From the IMG/VR virus record IMGVR_UViG_3300025174_000064, positions 1 to 36,864 of that record: 36,864 bases of DNA; one strand, 5' to 3'. Source of the DNA: a virus. A program made the position numbers and the translations under genes. A model generated the notes under the pieces. That model saw only the letters and a program-made list of their open reading frames with translations, had not been told where the DNA came from and made no database searches. Of this stretch, positions 1 to 7,177 are shown one piece after another; position 1 is the stretch's first letter, and each line of letters starts with the position of its first letter.

Positions 1-600
1 TACCGACATAACTATCAGGAGGGCGATCTAGAGGGCATGGCTGAGGGATTTTACGAGAACGGTAGCCTGCGTTACCGATATTACTACAAGGCGGACAAGC
101 GAGAGGGTCTGGCTGAGGGATTCCACGAGGACGGCAGCCTGCGTTACCGATATTACTATCAGGCTGACGATCTCGAGGGTCTGGCTGAGGAATTTTACGA
201 GAACGGTAGCCTGAGTTACCGCTGTAACTACAAGGCAGGCAATCTCGAGGGCCTGGCTGAGGAATTTTACGAGAACGGTAGCCTGCGTTACCGATATTAC
301 TACAAGGCGGACAAGCGAGAGGGCATGGCTGAGGGATTCCACGAGGACGGCAGCCTGCGTTACCGATATTACTATCAGGCGGACAAGCGGGAGGGTCTGG
401 CTGAGGACTTTTACGAGAACGGCAGCCTGCGTTACCGCTGTAACTACAAGGCGGGTAAGCTGGATGGCCTGTATGAGGAATTTTACAAGGGCGGCAGGCT
501 GCGTTACCGATATAACTATCAGGCGGGCGCACGGGATGGTCTGGCTGAGGAATTTTACGAGAACGGCAGCCTGCACACTCGCTGTGACTACCGAGCCGGC
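1..600 (+). repeat. 72-bp tandem DNA repeats (about eight copies)
   Basis: Units of 72 bp recur in phase, for example CTGGCTGAGG at about 110, 182, 254, 398 and 542, with internal two- to three-unit blocks repeated nearly unchanged. They code for the MORN units. Copies of the same unit type recur at 36721-36864. The repeat would break short-read assembly, which may be why the window begins and ends in it. Confidence 0.85.
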
Positions 601-657
601 AAGATAGATAGATGGTATGTCGGAGGTATTATATCGGGAATATCAAAAACCACCTAA
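1..657 (+). CDS. MORN-type (YwqK-like) tandem-repeat protein, 3' part
   Basis: The frame is open from the first base, so the 5' end lies outside the window. It encodes about eight units of 24 residues (72 bp), each resembling G-L-A-E-E-F-Y-E-N-G-S-L-R-Y-R. This is the MORN_2 pattern found in YwqK-family proteins. Units differ mainly at three variable spots (YYY/CNY, KAD/QAD/KAG, KRE/DLE/NLE), and blocks of units are almost identical in DNA, for example around 50-170 and 266-386, which implies recent expansion or gene conversion. The DNA is clearly more GC-rich than its neighbours, a sign of separate origin. The last 15 or so residues leave the repeat and run into a sequence fossil shared with 29927-29976. 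Function is unknown; MORN repeats usually mediate protein or membrane contacts. It probably continues the gene that starts at 36656. Confidence 0.75.
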   Translation, partial: YRHNYQEGDLEGMAEGFYENGSLRYRYYYKADKREGLAEGFHEDGSLRYRYYYQADDLEGLAEEFYENGSLSYRCNYKAGNLEGLAEEFYENGSLRYRYYYKADKREGMAEGFHEDGSLRYRYYYQADKREGLAEDFYENGSLRYRCNYKAGKLDGLYEEFYKGGRLRYRYNYQAGARDGLAEEFYENGSLHTRCDYRAGKIDRWYVGGIISGISKTT

Positions 658-699
658 AACAGTAACTGTTCATGCCTTACCTATAAAAATTTATAACGG
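635..699 (+). repeat. Diverged copy of the 29927-29976 sequence
   Basis: Starts with CGGGAATA and ends with AAAAATTTATAACGG, matching 29927-29976 except for a few substitutions and about 15 extra bases (near 665-680). At 29.9 kb this DNA codes for part of a small lipoprotein (R-E-Y-Q-K-P-P-K-T-V). Here the MORN gene reads it in a different frame and stops inside it. It also covers the convergence point between the plus-strand MORN gene and the end of the minus-strand late operon. The palindrome AACAGTAACTGTT (658-670) lies within it. Confidence 0.7.
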
Positions 700-903
700 T
701 TTGTCAATGATTTCCTCTATGACAATTTCTTTATGATTCTTGGTTTTGAGATAATCTTTAATATTCAATATATAATATCTCCAGTTTGCCAATTCAAGAA
801 GAAGTTCCCAAAGATATTTTTTCTCTAGAATCGGACATCGAACCTCCTGTTCCAACCAAAAAATTTGATTTTCATCGTCATTTGTCAAATACTTATATCT
901 CAT
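691..903 (-). CDS. Hypothetical protein, last gene of the late operon
   Basis: A 70-residue product, acidic and rich in Trp, Tyr, Leu and Glu, with no signal peptide or membrane segment. I do not recognise the family. It lies 26 bp downstream of the holin-like gene and is the last minus-strand gene before the operon meets the MORN gene. The ribosome site is weak, with AAGGAAAGGG rather far upstream. Position and codon use make it plausibly real. A lysis accessory role is possible from location only. Confidence 0.5.
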   Translation of the reverse strand: MRYKYLTNDDENQIFWLEQEVRCPILEKKYLWELLLELANWRYYILNIKDYLKTKNHKEIVIEEIIDKPL

Positions 904-929
904 TCCAGTAAATGGAACCCTTTCCTTTG

Positions 930-1166
930 TTAGCCTTTCTTTAGATACGCAAAAACAGTCGAAACAATTATTGATAATACGGAAGCAATTATACCTGTGA
1001 AAAGATAAATGACAACTCCTTGCTTGCCTTGCTCTATTTGTAAATTAACAATTCTCTTTTCCAACCCATTACATTCATCGTCCCTCTTGCTCAACCAAGA
1101 AAGAGCGCTATCTAATTTTGTCTCAATCCGAGCCAATCTTTCTTCCGCTCTTGGTATTTCCGACAT
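930..1166 (-). CDS. XhlA-like / holin-like membrane protein
   Basis: The 78 residues form a charged N-terminal coiled coil (about 5-50, heptad-like, containing ARIETKLDSALSWL) followed by one hydrophobic segment (about 51-73) and a short Lys tail. This is the architecture of the phage haemolysin XhlA family, small inner-membrane proteins that act with holins in host lysis. It sits in a run of three small membrane-associated genes (930-2113) at the end of the late operon, where lysis genes commonly lie. The membrane topology is visible; the lysis role is inferred from family resemblance and position. Another single-pass membrane protein is possible. Confidence 0.6.
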   Translation of the reverse strand: MSEIPRAEERLARIETKLDSALSWLSKRDDECNGLEKRIVNLQIEQGKQGVVIYLFTGIIASVLSIIVSTVFAYLKKG

Positions 1167-1179
1167 AGCTTCCTCCTTC

Positions 1180-1872
1180 TTAACTTAATCCAAATTCTTT
1201 TTTCGCATCAACCGGAATTGTGCTATGTGCAATAGCTAAAGTATTTTTCAAATCCTGTCCTCCTTCAGTATTTTTAGTACTAAATTCTTCAATAGCCTGA
1301 CCAGTAGACAGCAGTAAATTTCTGCGTTCCATCGCTCGCTTTGCCATCATCGTAGCAAAACCAATTAAGCCTAAGCCTCCCGTACTGCCTCCTATTATTG
1401 TTGCCAACGCGCCTTTTGTCCATTCCCAACCCAAACTGATACCTTCTTTTGCCTTTTCAATATTGTGAGATGCTAAAGTTGCTTGTCCAGCAGCATACAT
1501 ACCATATTCAACTACAGACATTTTAAGAATGTCTTGTAAAGTAGTTTCTTGTGCCTTTCCTAATATTTTAGCAGTACCATCAGCATTTAGTATCCCATCT
1601 ATTGCATTTGCTGCAATATTAGTTATTCCTTCAATTTGCCCAGGTGTAGTAGACTTTGATACTGCGAACAATCCAGCTCTTGCCACAGAAGCAATCTTTA
1701 ATTGTTTGTCTGTCTGCATTCTCGCAATTATTGGAATACTTGTAGACGATATATTTTTTACCGTTTCCAATTGCTTTTCATTTGGACGTGGACTTTCGAT
1801 AGTGAAAGCCTTCATTATACTTCCGCAACCAACCGTTCCCAAAAATACGAGGATTAAAATAATTTTAATCAT
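1180..1872 (-). CDS. Putative phage-encoded lipoprotein
   Basis: 230 residues. The N-terminus is a short lipoprotein signal: M-I-K, a hydrophobic run, then T-V-G-C with the predicted acylated Cys at residue 16. A long helical domain follows, with a glycine-rich hydrophobic stretch near residues 155-180 that could be a second membrane segment, then a polar C-terminus. The start is supported by AAGGAG eight bases upstream. It lies between the two small membrane proteins of the putative lysis cluster, so an outer-membrane-acting lysis role (spanin-like) or a superinfection-exclusion lipoprotein are both possible. It does not look like a standard o-spanin, which is usually much smaller. No enzymatic motif is seen. 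Confidence 0.6.
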   Translation of the reverse strand: MIKIILILVFLGTVGCGSIMKAFTIESPRPNEKQLETVKNISSTSIPIIARMQTDKQLKIASVARAGLFAVSKSTTPGQIEGITNIAANAIDGILNADGTAKILGKAQETTLQDILKMSVVEYGMYAAGQATLASHNIEKAKEGISLGWEWTKGALATIIGGSTGGLGLIGFATMMAKRAMERRNLLLSTGQAIEEFSTKNTEGGQDLKNTLAIAHSTIPVDAKKEFGLS

Positions 1873-1888
1873 AATTTCTCCTTTCTAA

Positions 1889-2113
1889 TTAGATTTTTTT
1901 ATCATTTGGTAATATTTTTTTCATATCAATTTTTGACTGCAACATTCCATGCACACCCGCCATCGCTCCCAGAGTAACTATTACAAGGGAATATAATTCT
2001 ATTCTGTGTGTAACGTCTACGGTATCATTAAAAATTAGATACGCAACATAATTTACACTACACATACCTGTTAATACAGTTATTAATTTTTTATATCCGT
2101 CTAATATTTTCAT
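1889..2113 (-). CDS. Small two-segment membrane protein, candidate holin
   Basis: 74 residues with two hydrophobic stretches (about 10-28 and 40-58) and a Lys/Asp-rich C-terminal tail (D-M-K-K-I-L-P-N-D-K-K), typical of class II holins. Its ATG overlaps the stop of the upstream 838-residue gene (ATGA), and GGAGGGAGCAG precedes it, so translation is coupled. Together with the XhlA-like protein and lipoprotein it forms a probable lysis-related cluster. No sequence signature proves holin function. Confidence 0.5.
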   Translation of the reverse strand: MKILDGYKKLITVLTGMCSVNYVAYLIFNDTVDVTHRIELYSLVIVTLGAMAGVHGMLQSKIDMKKILPNDKKI

Positions 2114-4626
2114 CTGCTCCCTCCTGGCACTGCCTGTGCATCATCCTGGCCTGTCTGCGGACGAGTTATCATTAAACCACCGTATGTACCTAAACCTGTT
2201 TTCGGTATTCCGTGAATAGCCAAGGACCTTCCAATATCCGAGAGATACACCTTTGCGACTGCCGAGGGGCCAAAAATTATTCCCATTGCCAGGGGGATAT
2301 TCCCTGTAATTATTGCACTTAGTGAGCTAATTGCCTGAGATAAAGCCCACGTCGATTGCCCAGTTTCCCTGACAGTCATCTCTGCATATTTTCCGCTGGA
2401 TTGCATATATTTTCCTACGTTCACAATTCTTTTCATCCTTTTTATTACTTCATCAGTAAATCCATCTTTCCCCGTCATACGCCTTAGTAAATATTCATTG
2501 TCTTTAATATTTTTTGTCAACGTGGAAAAACTAAAACCACTATATTCACGTCCCCCTGTTAGCAAGCTGGCAGGATCTATCTTCTGCCCTCCCAGAAGTA
2601 TCTTTTCGGATAAGAAATATCTCATTTTTGCCCGTGTCTCGGTATCTGATATTTTATACAATCTGTTAAAATTATGTGCAGCATATTTTGATTTTCCACT
2701 AGTATAAAAAGAATCTATAATAAATTTTGGGTCTCTACTTTCTACTAACTTTTTCATAAACGAGAAATCAACTTTATTGAGTGGTTTGCTTGCAATAAAT
2801 ATTCCTTTATTTATGGAATCATCTAATAATTGCAATTCGGTTTTATTATATACTTCAGGTAACGTATTTGCGTATTTCTGCATTATTTTTTTAGAATACT
2901 CAGGGTCTAACATCCTTCCTTTATTACCCAATATTCTATTAGTAAATTCTGGTTTTATCAATTTATCAAATTGCGTTTGCCCAATTGCTTTTTTGATAAC
3001 CCGGACATCGGCAATATCGTCTATTTTGTCCAGCACTAAGGCTGGATTAGTTTTTAATAATCCACGGATTTCTTCTGTTAGTTTTTTAAATTGTCCATAA
3101 TAGGTATTGGCGTCTCTTGCTGCTTTTAATAACCCACCTCCTTTTGCTCTGGCAAAAGAATTAAGGTCTCTTTCAATTGAATTAAATAATTCAGAATAAG
3201 CTCTTACTTCCGTACTTGCACCTGATTTTGTTAGTCCCACAATTCCTGCATCTGTCATTTTCAATGCTGGATTTAATAAACGCAAATCTGCACCGATATT
3301 AGATTTAATATTGGCAATTTCTTGATAAGGAATAGCATCCTCTCCTTTCCATCCCCAATTTCTTGAAATATGTAGCAATCTTCCCAGTAATTTTGGGTCT
3401 CTGTCAACTGCTGGCTGTTTACTCAATATATCCAACCATTTTTCGCTTGCTTTTATTGTATTAGTCTGAGGAATAAAATCAGAGTCCGATAATAAAGCAT
3501 CTCTTATTGCATACAATTCTCGTGCCTTTTGTCCTGCTGCTTTATTGCTTATTATCAATGCTTCACTAGTTGCTTCACTAAGTTTTACAGGGGGTAAGGT
3601 ACTACCCAAAATAGTTTTAATGTTAGTCCTTAAATCAGTCAATTGTCTTTGATTTTTTGCTACGTGCTTTATTAAATAATCATCGACTTTATCATAAATT
3701 ATTCTTCCTAAATCTTCGGGATTAATTTTTTGACCACTGGAATTAACAATATTACTCGTTTCCGTTATTATATTTCTTATGTTTTTTTTGTCGAATTCAT
3801 TCAAAATAGAGGCTGACCCTAAAAGTCTACCCATGCCACCCTCTAGAATGGCAAGCGATTTTGATTGCTTGACTTCTGAAGACAGCAACTTCACTCCAAT
3901 TTTTCTTGCCTGCTTTTCCGTTTCTATAGCTTTTTCTGAGGGACGTTTAAGAAATGAGGGCAAATAATCTTTAATTGTCGCGCCATGCTTTTCTATGTCC
4001 CCAAAAGTTTTCCCCCATGCAAAATCTTTAGCATATTGTAATAAATCTTGTCTTAAAGTTAATGGTTCGCGACGACCCATAGCAGTATCAAATAATCTTT
4101 CTGCCCCTTGTTCCAAAGCATTCATTCCGCCTGCCCCTACTGGCCCAAAAGACATACCACCATAGTATGCCAATGCTTGTGCCGATGGAGTCGCAATATC
4201 TTTCGCTTTTACTATCGCCGTATATACTTTTGGATATTTCTTCGCCCAACCAGGAGCATCAACTGGTATTTCCATTGGCTTTGTAAAGTAATTAACGTCA
4301 GTCTGAACGTTGCCGCTCAAATCAATTATAGGTTTTTTAATTTGTTGAACCATTGATTTGAAATCTGGTACTTGCGAAGTGGTTGGGGGTAGCTGTGACA
4401 CCATCCCTGCTGATCCTTGCTTTATATTTTCCTTTGTAGGGGGAGCAGGCTTTGATAAATAATCAACAATTTCAATATCTTTATATTCGGAATTCCTTGC
4501 GGTTTTTATCTTGTCTTGCAAACCACCCTGTAATGAACCAAGATAATTAAGAATTTCACCTTCACTATAGCCAGCTTCTTTCGCAATCTGGATTTTACTT
4601 GATAGATTGTCTACTACTGCTGGCAT
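2110..4626 (-). CDS. Large internal virion / ejection-type protein
   Basis: 838 residues. The N-terminus has two copies of a short motif (I-A-K-E-A-G-Y-S-E-G-E-I-L-N-Y-L at about 12-29 and a diverged A-R-N-S-E-Y-K-D-I-E-I-V-D-Y-L at about 43-57). This Ala-x-x-x-G-Tyr-Ser motif recurs in large podovirus virion proteins. The rest is mostly long helical, with a Gly/Ala-rich hydrophobic region near 160-180 and another near 770-800. It follows the other putative internal proteins and is the largest of that group, as with the big internal virion proteins of T7-like and P22-like phages. I see no lytic transglycosylase motif. Role inferred: ejected with DNA or forming an internal core. Confidence 0.55.
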   Translation of the reverse strand: MPAVVDNLSSKIQIAKEAGYSEGEILNYLGSLQGGLQDKIKTARNSEYKDIEIVDYLSKPAPPTKENIKQGSAGMVSQLPPTTSQVPDFKSMVQQIKKPIIDLSGNVQTDVNYFTKPMEIPVDAPGWAKKYPKVYTAIVKAKDIATPSAQALAYYGGMSFGPVGAGGMNALEQGAERLFDTAMGRREPLTLRQDLLQYAKDFAWGKTFGDIEKHGATIKDYLPSFLKRPSEKAIETEKQARKIGVKLLSSEVKQSKSLAILEGGMGRLLGSASILNEFDKKNIRNIITETSNIVNSSGQKINPEDLGRIIYDKVDDYLIKHVAKNQRQLTDLRTNIKTILGSTLPPVKLSEATSEALIISNKAAGQKARELYAIRDALLSDSDFIPQTNTIKASEKWLDILSKQPAVDRDPKLLGRLLHISRNWGWKGEDAIPYQEIANIKSNIGADLRLLNPALKMTDAGIVGLTKSGASTEVRAYSELFNSIERDLNSFARAKGGGLLKAARDANTYYGQFKKLTEEIRGLLKTNPALVLDKIDDIADVRVIKKAIGQTQFDKLIKPEFTNRILGNKGRMLDPEYSKKIMQKYANTLPEVYNKTELQLLDDSINKGIFIASKPLNKVDFSFMKKLVESRDPKFIIDSFYTSGKSKYAAHNFNRLYKISDTETRAKMRYFLSEKILLGGQKIDPASLLTGGREYSGFSFSTLTKNIKDNEYLLRRMTGKDGFTDEVIKRMKRIVNVGKYMQSSGKYAEMTVRETGQSTWALSQAISSLSAIITGNIPLAMGIIFGPSAVAKVYLSDIGRSLAIHGIPKTGLGTYGGLMITRPQTGQDDAQAVPGGSR

Positions 4627-4630
4627 TTAT

Positions 4631-6025
4631 TTATTGTCCTCTGAAAATGTCATCAAGGGAAGGTCTTGCCGTTGCTTCTTCTGGTTCTTGAATCTTCATA
4701 TCAAAAGGCATTTCTTCCTTCCCATACCTAGATTCAATCTGACTTGCAATAGCATTGTATGCTTTTATCTGGATTCTTTGTCCTTTTTCTGCAATATCAA
4801 ATAACTTTGTCATAGATTGCTTCGTTAGCCTAATATCTCCTCCAGCTATTTTTTCAGCATACTCTCTATCTGCATCTGATAATCCAGTACCTGAACCAAA
4901 GTCTTTAATGATTTTGCCAACGAGCTTTCCGGTAGAAGCCGCAAATGCTTCCGTATTGGCTGCCTTTTCACCGCCAATATTAAATCCAGCAGTTTTTAAC
5001 CACTTATCTAAACCAAGTTTTATATTAGCACCCGCCCCTGTATACATACCAGCATCAAGATTCTTTTTAGCTTCTTTAATATTCTGTATTGTTTGGGCTG
5101 ACAATTGTGCATTTTCCCTTTGCTTAGTAAAGCTTTCCGCCGTAGTCTTCCCCAACTCCTCAAGGAATTTTTTACTTGTACCCAAATTTATAGTTGTTTG
5201 TGGCTTTGTTGCAAACTTCTCAAATTTCGCCTTTTCATTTTCTGTTAAATTTTCAGAATATTCAAACTCCCTTGCAGAAAGTGGTAAATTTTTTCGATTC
5301 GCTATCTCTCTTTCTTCGTGCAACCCTCGATAAACCTGTTCATTCCTTTTCAATTCACCGTGAGTAACACTATTATCCATAATTAATTTATACAGATTAG
5401 GGTCACTTTGTGGATTTGCATAAGTTCCTATTATATTTTTAAATTCCTTTTCTTGTTCTAAAGAATCGTCAGGAATATTTATAATGTCTTTATAATTTTT
5501 TTTAATATAAGCCGTAATTCTACCTTGTTGAAGTCGATTTGCAGTTTTAAGGCGATTTATTGGTTCGGCAAATATAGCATCAATTGCTTTTGGATGTTCA
5601 AGAAACCCCTTCCATGCTTCTAAAGCAAGCCCAGCCTTGAACTTTCCAGTGGCATCTAATTGTGCATTAATACCGGTTACCTGCATAAAATTGCGGAGAA
5701 CGTCACTTGTAACACCAATATTTTTTGCAAATTCGTTTGGGTCTATTGGTTTATTGTATGCTGCTTTTTGTTCTTCCAGCAAGGCTATATTATTTCTTGA
5801 TTCCTTAAGTTTTAATACATTTAATTCAGTAATTGGAGTCTGGTCTACCCGGTCTAATTCTTTTTGCCTAAGCAAATCGGCATGTTCTGTTTGCCTTTGT
5901 CTCATTTCTGCTTGGTTTTGCAATAATCTGTTTTTGTTTAATTGTAAATTTATCAACATATTGCCAGCTTCGTTAAACCCGCTAACTCCACCAGCAATTG
6001 CTCCGATCGTTCCCATACCCGGCAT
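4631..6025 (-). CDS. Putative internal virion protein
   Basis: 464 residues. It begins with a glycine-rich start (M-P-G-M-G-T-I-G-A-I-A-G-G), then a long Gln/Lys/Glu-rich coiled coil (about 25-90), and remains helical and charged to the C-terminus. The ribosome site GAGGGGG precedes the ATG. A glycine-rich, weakly hydrophobic start followed by a Gln-rich coiled coil resembles podovirus ejection proteins, and the gene lies between two other proteins of that kind. No enzymatic motif is visible. Confidence 0.5.
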   Translation of the reverse strand: MPGMGTIGAIAGGVSGFNEAGNMLINLQLNKNRLLQNQAEMRQRQTEHADLLRQKELDRVDQTPITELNVLKLKESRNNIALLEEQKAAYNKPIDPNEFAKNIGVTSDVLRNFMQVTGINAQLDATGKFKAGLALEAWKGFLEHPKAIDAIFAEPINRLKTANRLQQGRITAYIKKNYKDIINIPDDSLEQEKEFKNIIGTYANPQSDPNLYKLIMDNSVTHGELKRNEQVYRGLHEEREIANRKNLPLSAREFEYSENLTENEKAKFEKFATKPQTTINLGTSKKFLEELGKTTAESFTKQRENAQLSAQTIQNIKEAKKNLDAGMYTGAGANIKLGLDKWLKTAGFNIGGEKAANTEAFAASTGKLVGKIIKDFGSGTGLSDADREYAEKIAGGDIRLTKQSMTKLFDIAEKGQRIQIKAYNAIASQIESRYGKEEMPFDMKIQEPEEATARPSLDDIFRGQ

Positions 6026-6036
6026 AATTACCCCCT

Positions 6037-6246
6037 CTATTTATTTATAAATATCCAGACCCATGTTATAGCCATTGCAATAAAAGCTGATTGACGTATT
6101 ATTTTACCCACGCCATGCTTGAAAAAAGAAATACTACATGGCTGAGTTAGTACCATTAGATTTGCAACAATAGCCACAATTGGATCATTAACCATGTTCG
6201 CCGTTATAAATAATACCCAAAACGGTAAATTATTTTTCTTTAACAT
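6037..6246 (-). CDS. Small membrane protein
   Basis: 69 residues starting M-L-K-K-N-N, with two hydrophobic stretches (about 8-32 and 51-67). The chosen ATG at 6246 lies just after the stop of the upstream gene (6251), avoiding the long overlap of a more upstream start in the same frame. The ribosome site is poor (ATAAGTAAAAAT), so translation may depend on reinitiation from the gene ahead. The family is not recognised. Confidence 0.45.
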   Translation of the reverse strand: MLKKNNLPFWVLFITANMVNDPIVAIVANLMVLTQPCSISFFKHGVGKIIRQSAFIAMAITWVWIFINK

Positions 6247-6250
6247 ATTT

Positions 6251-6820
6251 TTACTTATTGTACATATGGCTAGCATAGTACAATCCAAAAGCGGTCGGGC
6301 TAATTCCGCCCAATACCGCCCCTCCCCACGGGGTGCTGAAAAAACTTGCTTTTGCGGCTTCTTGTCCCGACATGGCTGCAAAAGAAGTGGCGGCGTCCAT
6401 ACCGCTAGTTCCTGCCGCAGCAGCATTCATTGAAAACCCCATATATGCACCGGCGGCCGCAGTTATTGCAAGCTTAACAGCATTGCTTATTTGTTGCATT
6501 TTAAATATTGCCTGCCGTGTTTTTAATTCTTCTTCACCTAATGCAATAGATTCTTGCCCTAATATTTGCTGATTATTAGTCGCTTCTTTTTGGAACTGTA
6601 ATTGTCTGCTGAATAATTGCTTGCTTAATTCCGGTTTTAGCGTGCTTTCCACGTAATTCTGTGCAGTTTTGTAACCCACAGGAACGCTAGCCTGCCCTAC
6701 GCTTGCTAAATACCTGGCACGTTCAAGCTGTACTGGGTCTAATTTATTTAGAGTTTGCTGGTCTAGCCTTCCAGGTATATCAAGGTTATAAGGCTGCGAT
6801 AAATTAAGAGTGACACCCAT
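6251..6820 (-). CDS. Putative internal virion protein with Ala/Gly-rich hydrophobic core
   Basis: 189 residues: a polar N-terminus, a central Gln/Glu-rich helix (about 75-110), then an Ala/Gly-rich hydrophobic region (about 113-175). GGGAG is seven bases upstream of the ATG, which lies two bases after the previous stop. The shape, a coiled coil plus a flexible hydrophobic segment, matches small ejection proteins that insert in the host envelope during infection, such as the T7 gp14 type. That is an architectural comparison only. Confidence 0.5.
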   Translation of the reverse strand: MGVTLNLSQPYNLDIPGRLDQQTLNKLDPVQLERARYLASVGQASVPVGYKTAQNYVESTLKPELSKQLFSRQLQFQKEATNNQQILGQESIALGEEELKTRQAIFKMQQISNAVKLAITAAAGAYMGFSMNAAAAGTSGMDAATSFAAMSGQEAAKASFFSTPWGGAVLGGISPTAFGLYYASHMYNK

Positions 6821-6822
6821 AA

Positions 6823-7176
6823 TTATGCTCCCAATAACAAATAATACGTTATATTAATCATGCTAGAGATAAAAGCTATTAAGGACAACGAGCCTAACCC
6901 GAAGAACATTGAGTCTTTTGCCTGTTCTTTTTGCTGTTCTAATTGTTTTTTCTGTAATTGCAATTGCTGTTCTTTGTATATGCGGTCGCTCTCCGCCTCT
7001 CTCTTCCTTTCTAGCAATACTTGCGATTGTTGTTGGCTTGCCATCTCTGTTTCAAGAATTCCTTGCGCTATTCCTGCCGCTTCTTGCTGCCCGGTACTGG
7101 TTTTGGTTAAAAATTTGCTCCGGTCTAAACCTATCGTGCTAAGTCTTGATTGTGATTCTTCTAGTAATGGCAACAT
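6823..7176 (-). CDS. Coiled-coil protein with C-terminal membrane segment
   Basis: 117 residues: a very Gln/Glu/Lys-rich coiled coil (about 45-88, including LQLQKKQLEQQKEQ) followed by a hydrophobic segment (about 90-115). The start lies one base past the stop of the giant tail gene, with GAGGAGAC just ahead. It is the first of the three or four putative internal/ejection proteins and may help build an internal core or an envelope conduit. Function is inferred only from architecture and position. Confidence 0.5.
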   Translation of the reverse strand: MLPLLEESQSRLSTIGLDRSKFLTKTSTGQQEAAGIAQGILETEMASQQQSQVLLERKREAESDRIYKEQQLQLQKKQLEQQKEQAKDSMFFGLGSLSLIAFISSMINITYYLLLGA

Positions 7177-7177
7177 A

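Noticed and set aside
28-576. Minus-strand frame opposite the MORN repeats
   Set aside because: Repeat-generated antisense frame. The plus-strand product has the recognisable MORN_2 pattern.
1-600. CRISPR-like regular repeats
   Set aside because: Units are contiguous coding repeats in frame, without unique spacers.
4755-5333. Long plus-strand frame opposite the internal virion gene
   Set aside because: Mirror of a Lys/Glu/Gln-rich coiled-coil gene, giving a Phe/Ser/Cys-rich product. No start signal; the minus-strand gene is in a continuous operon.
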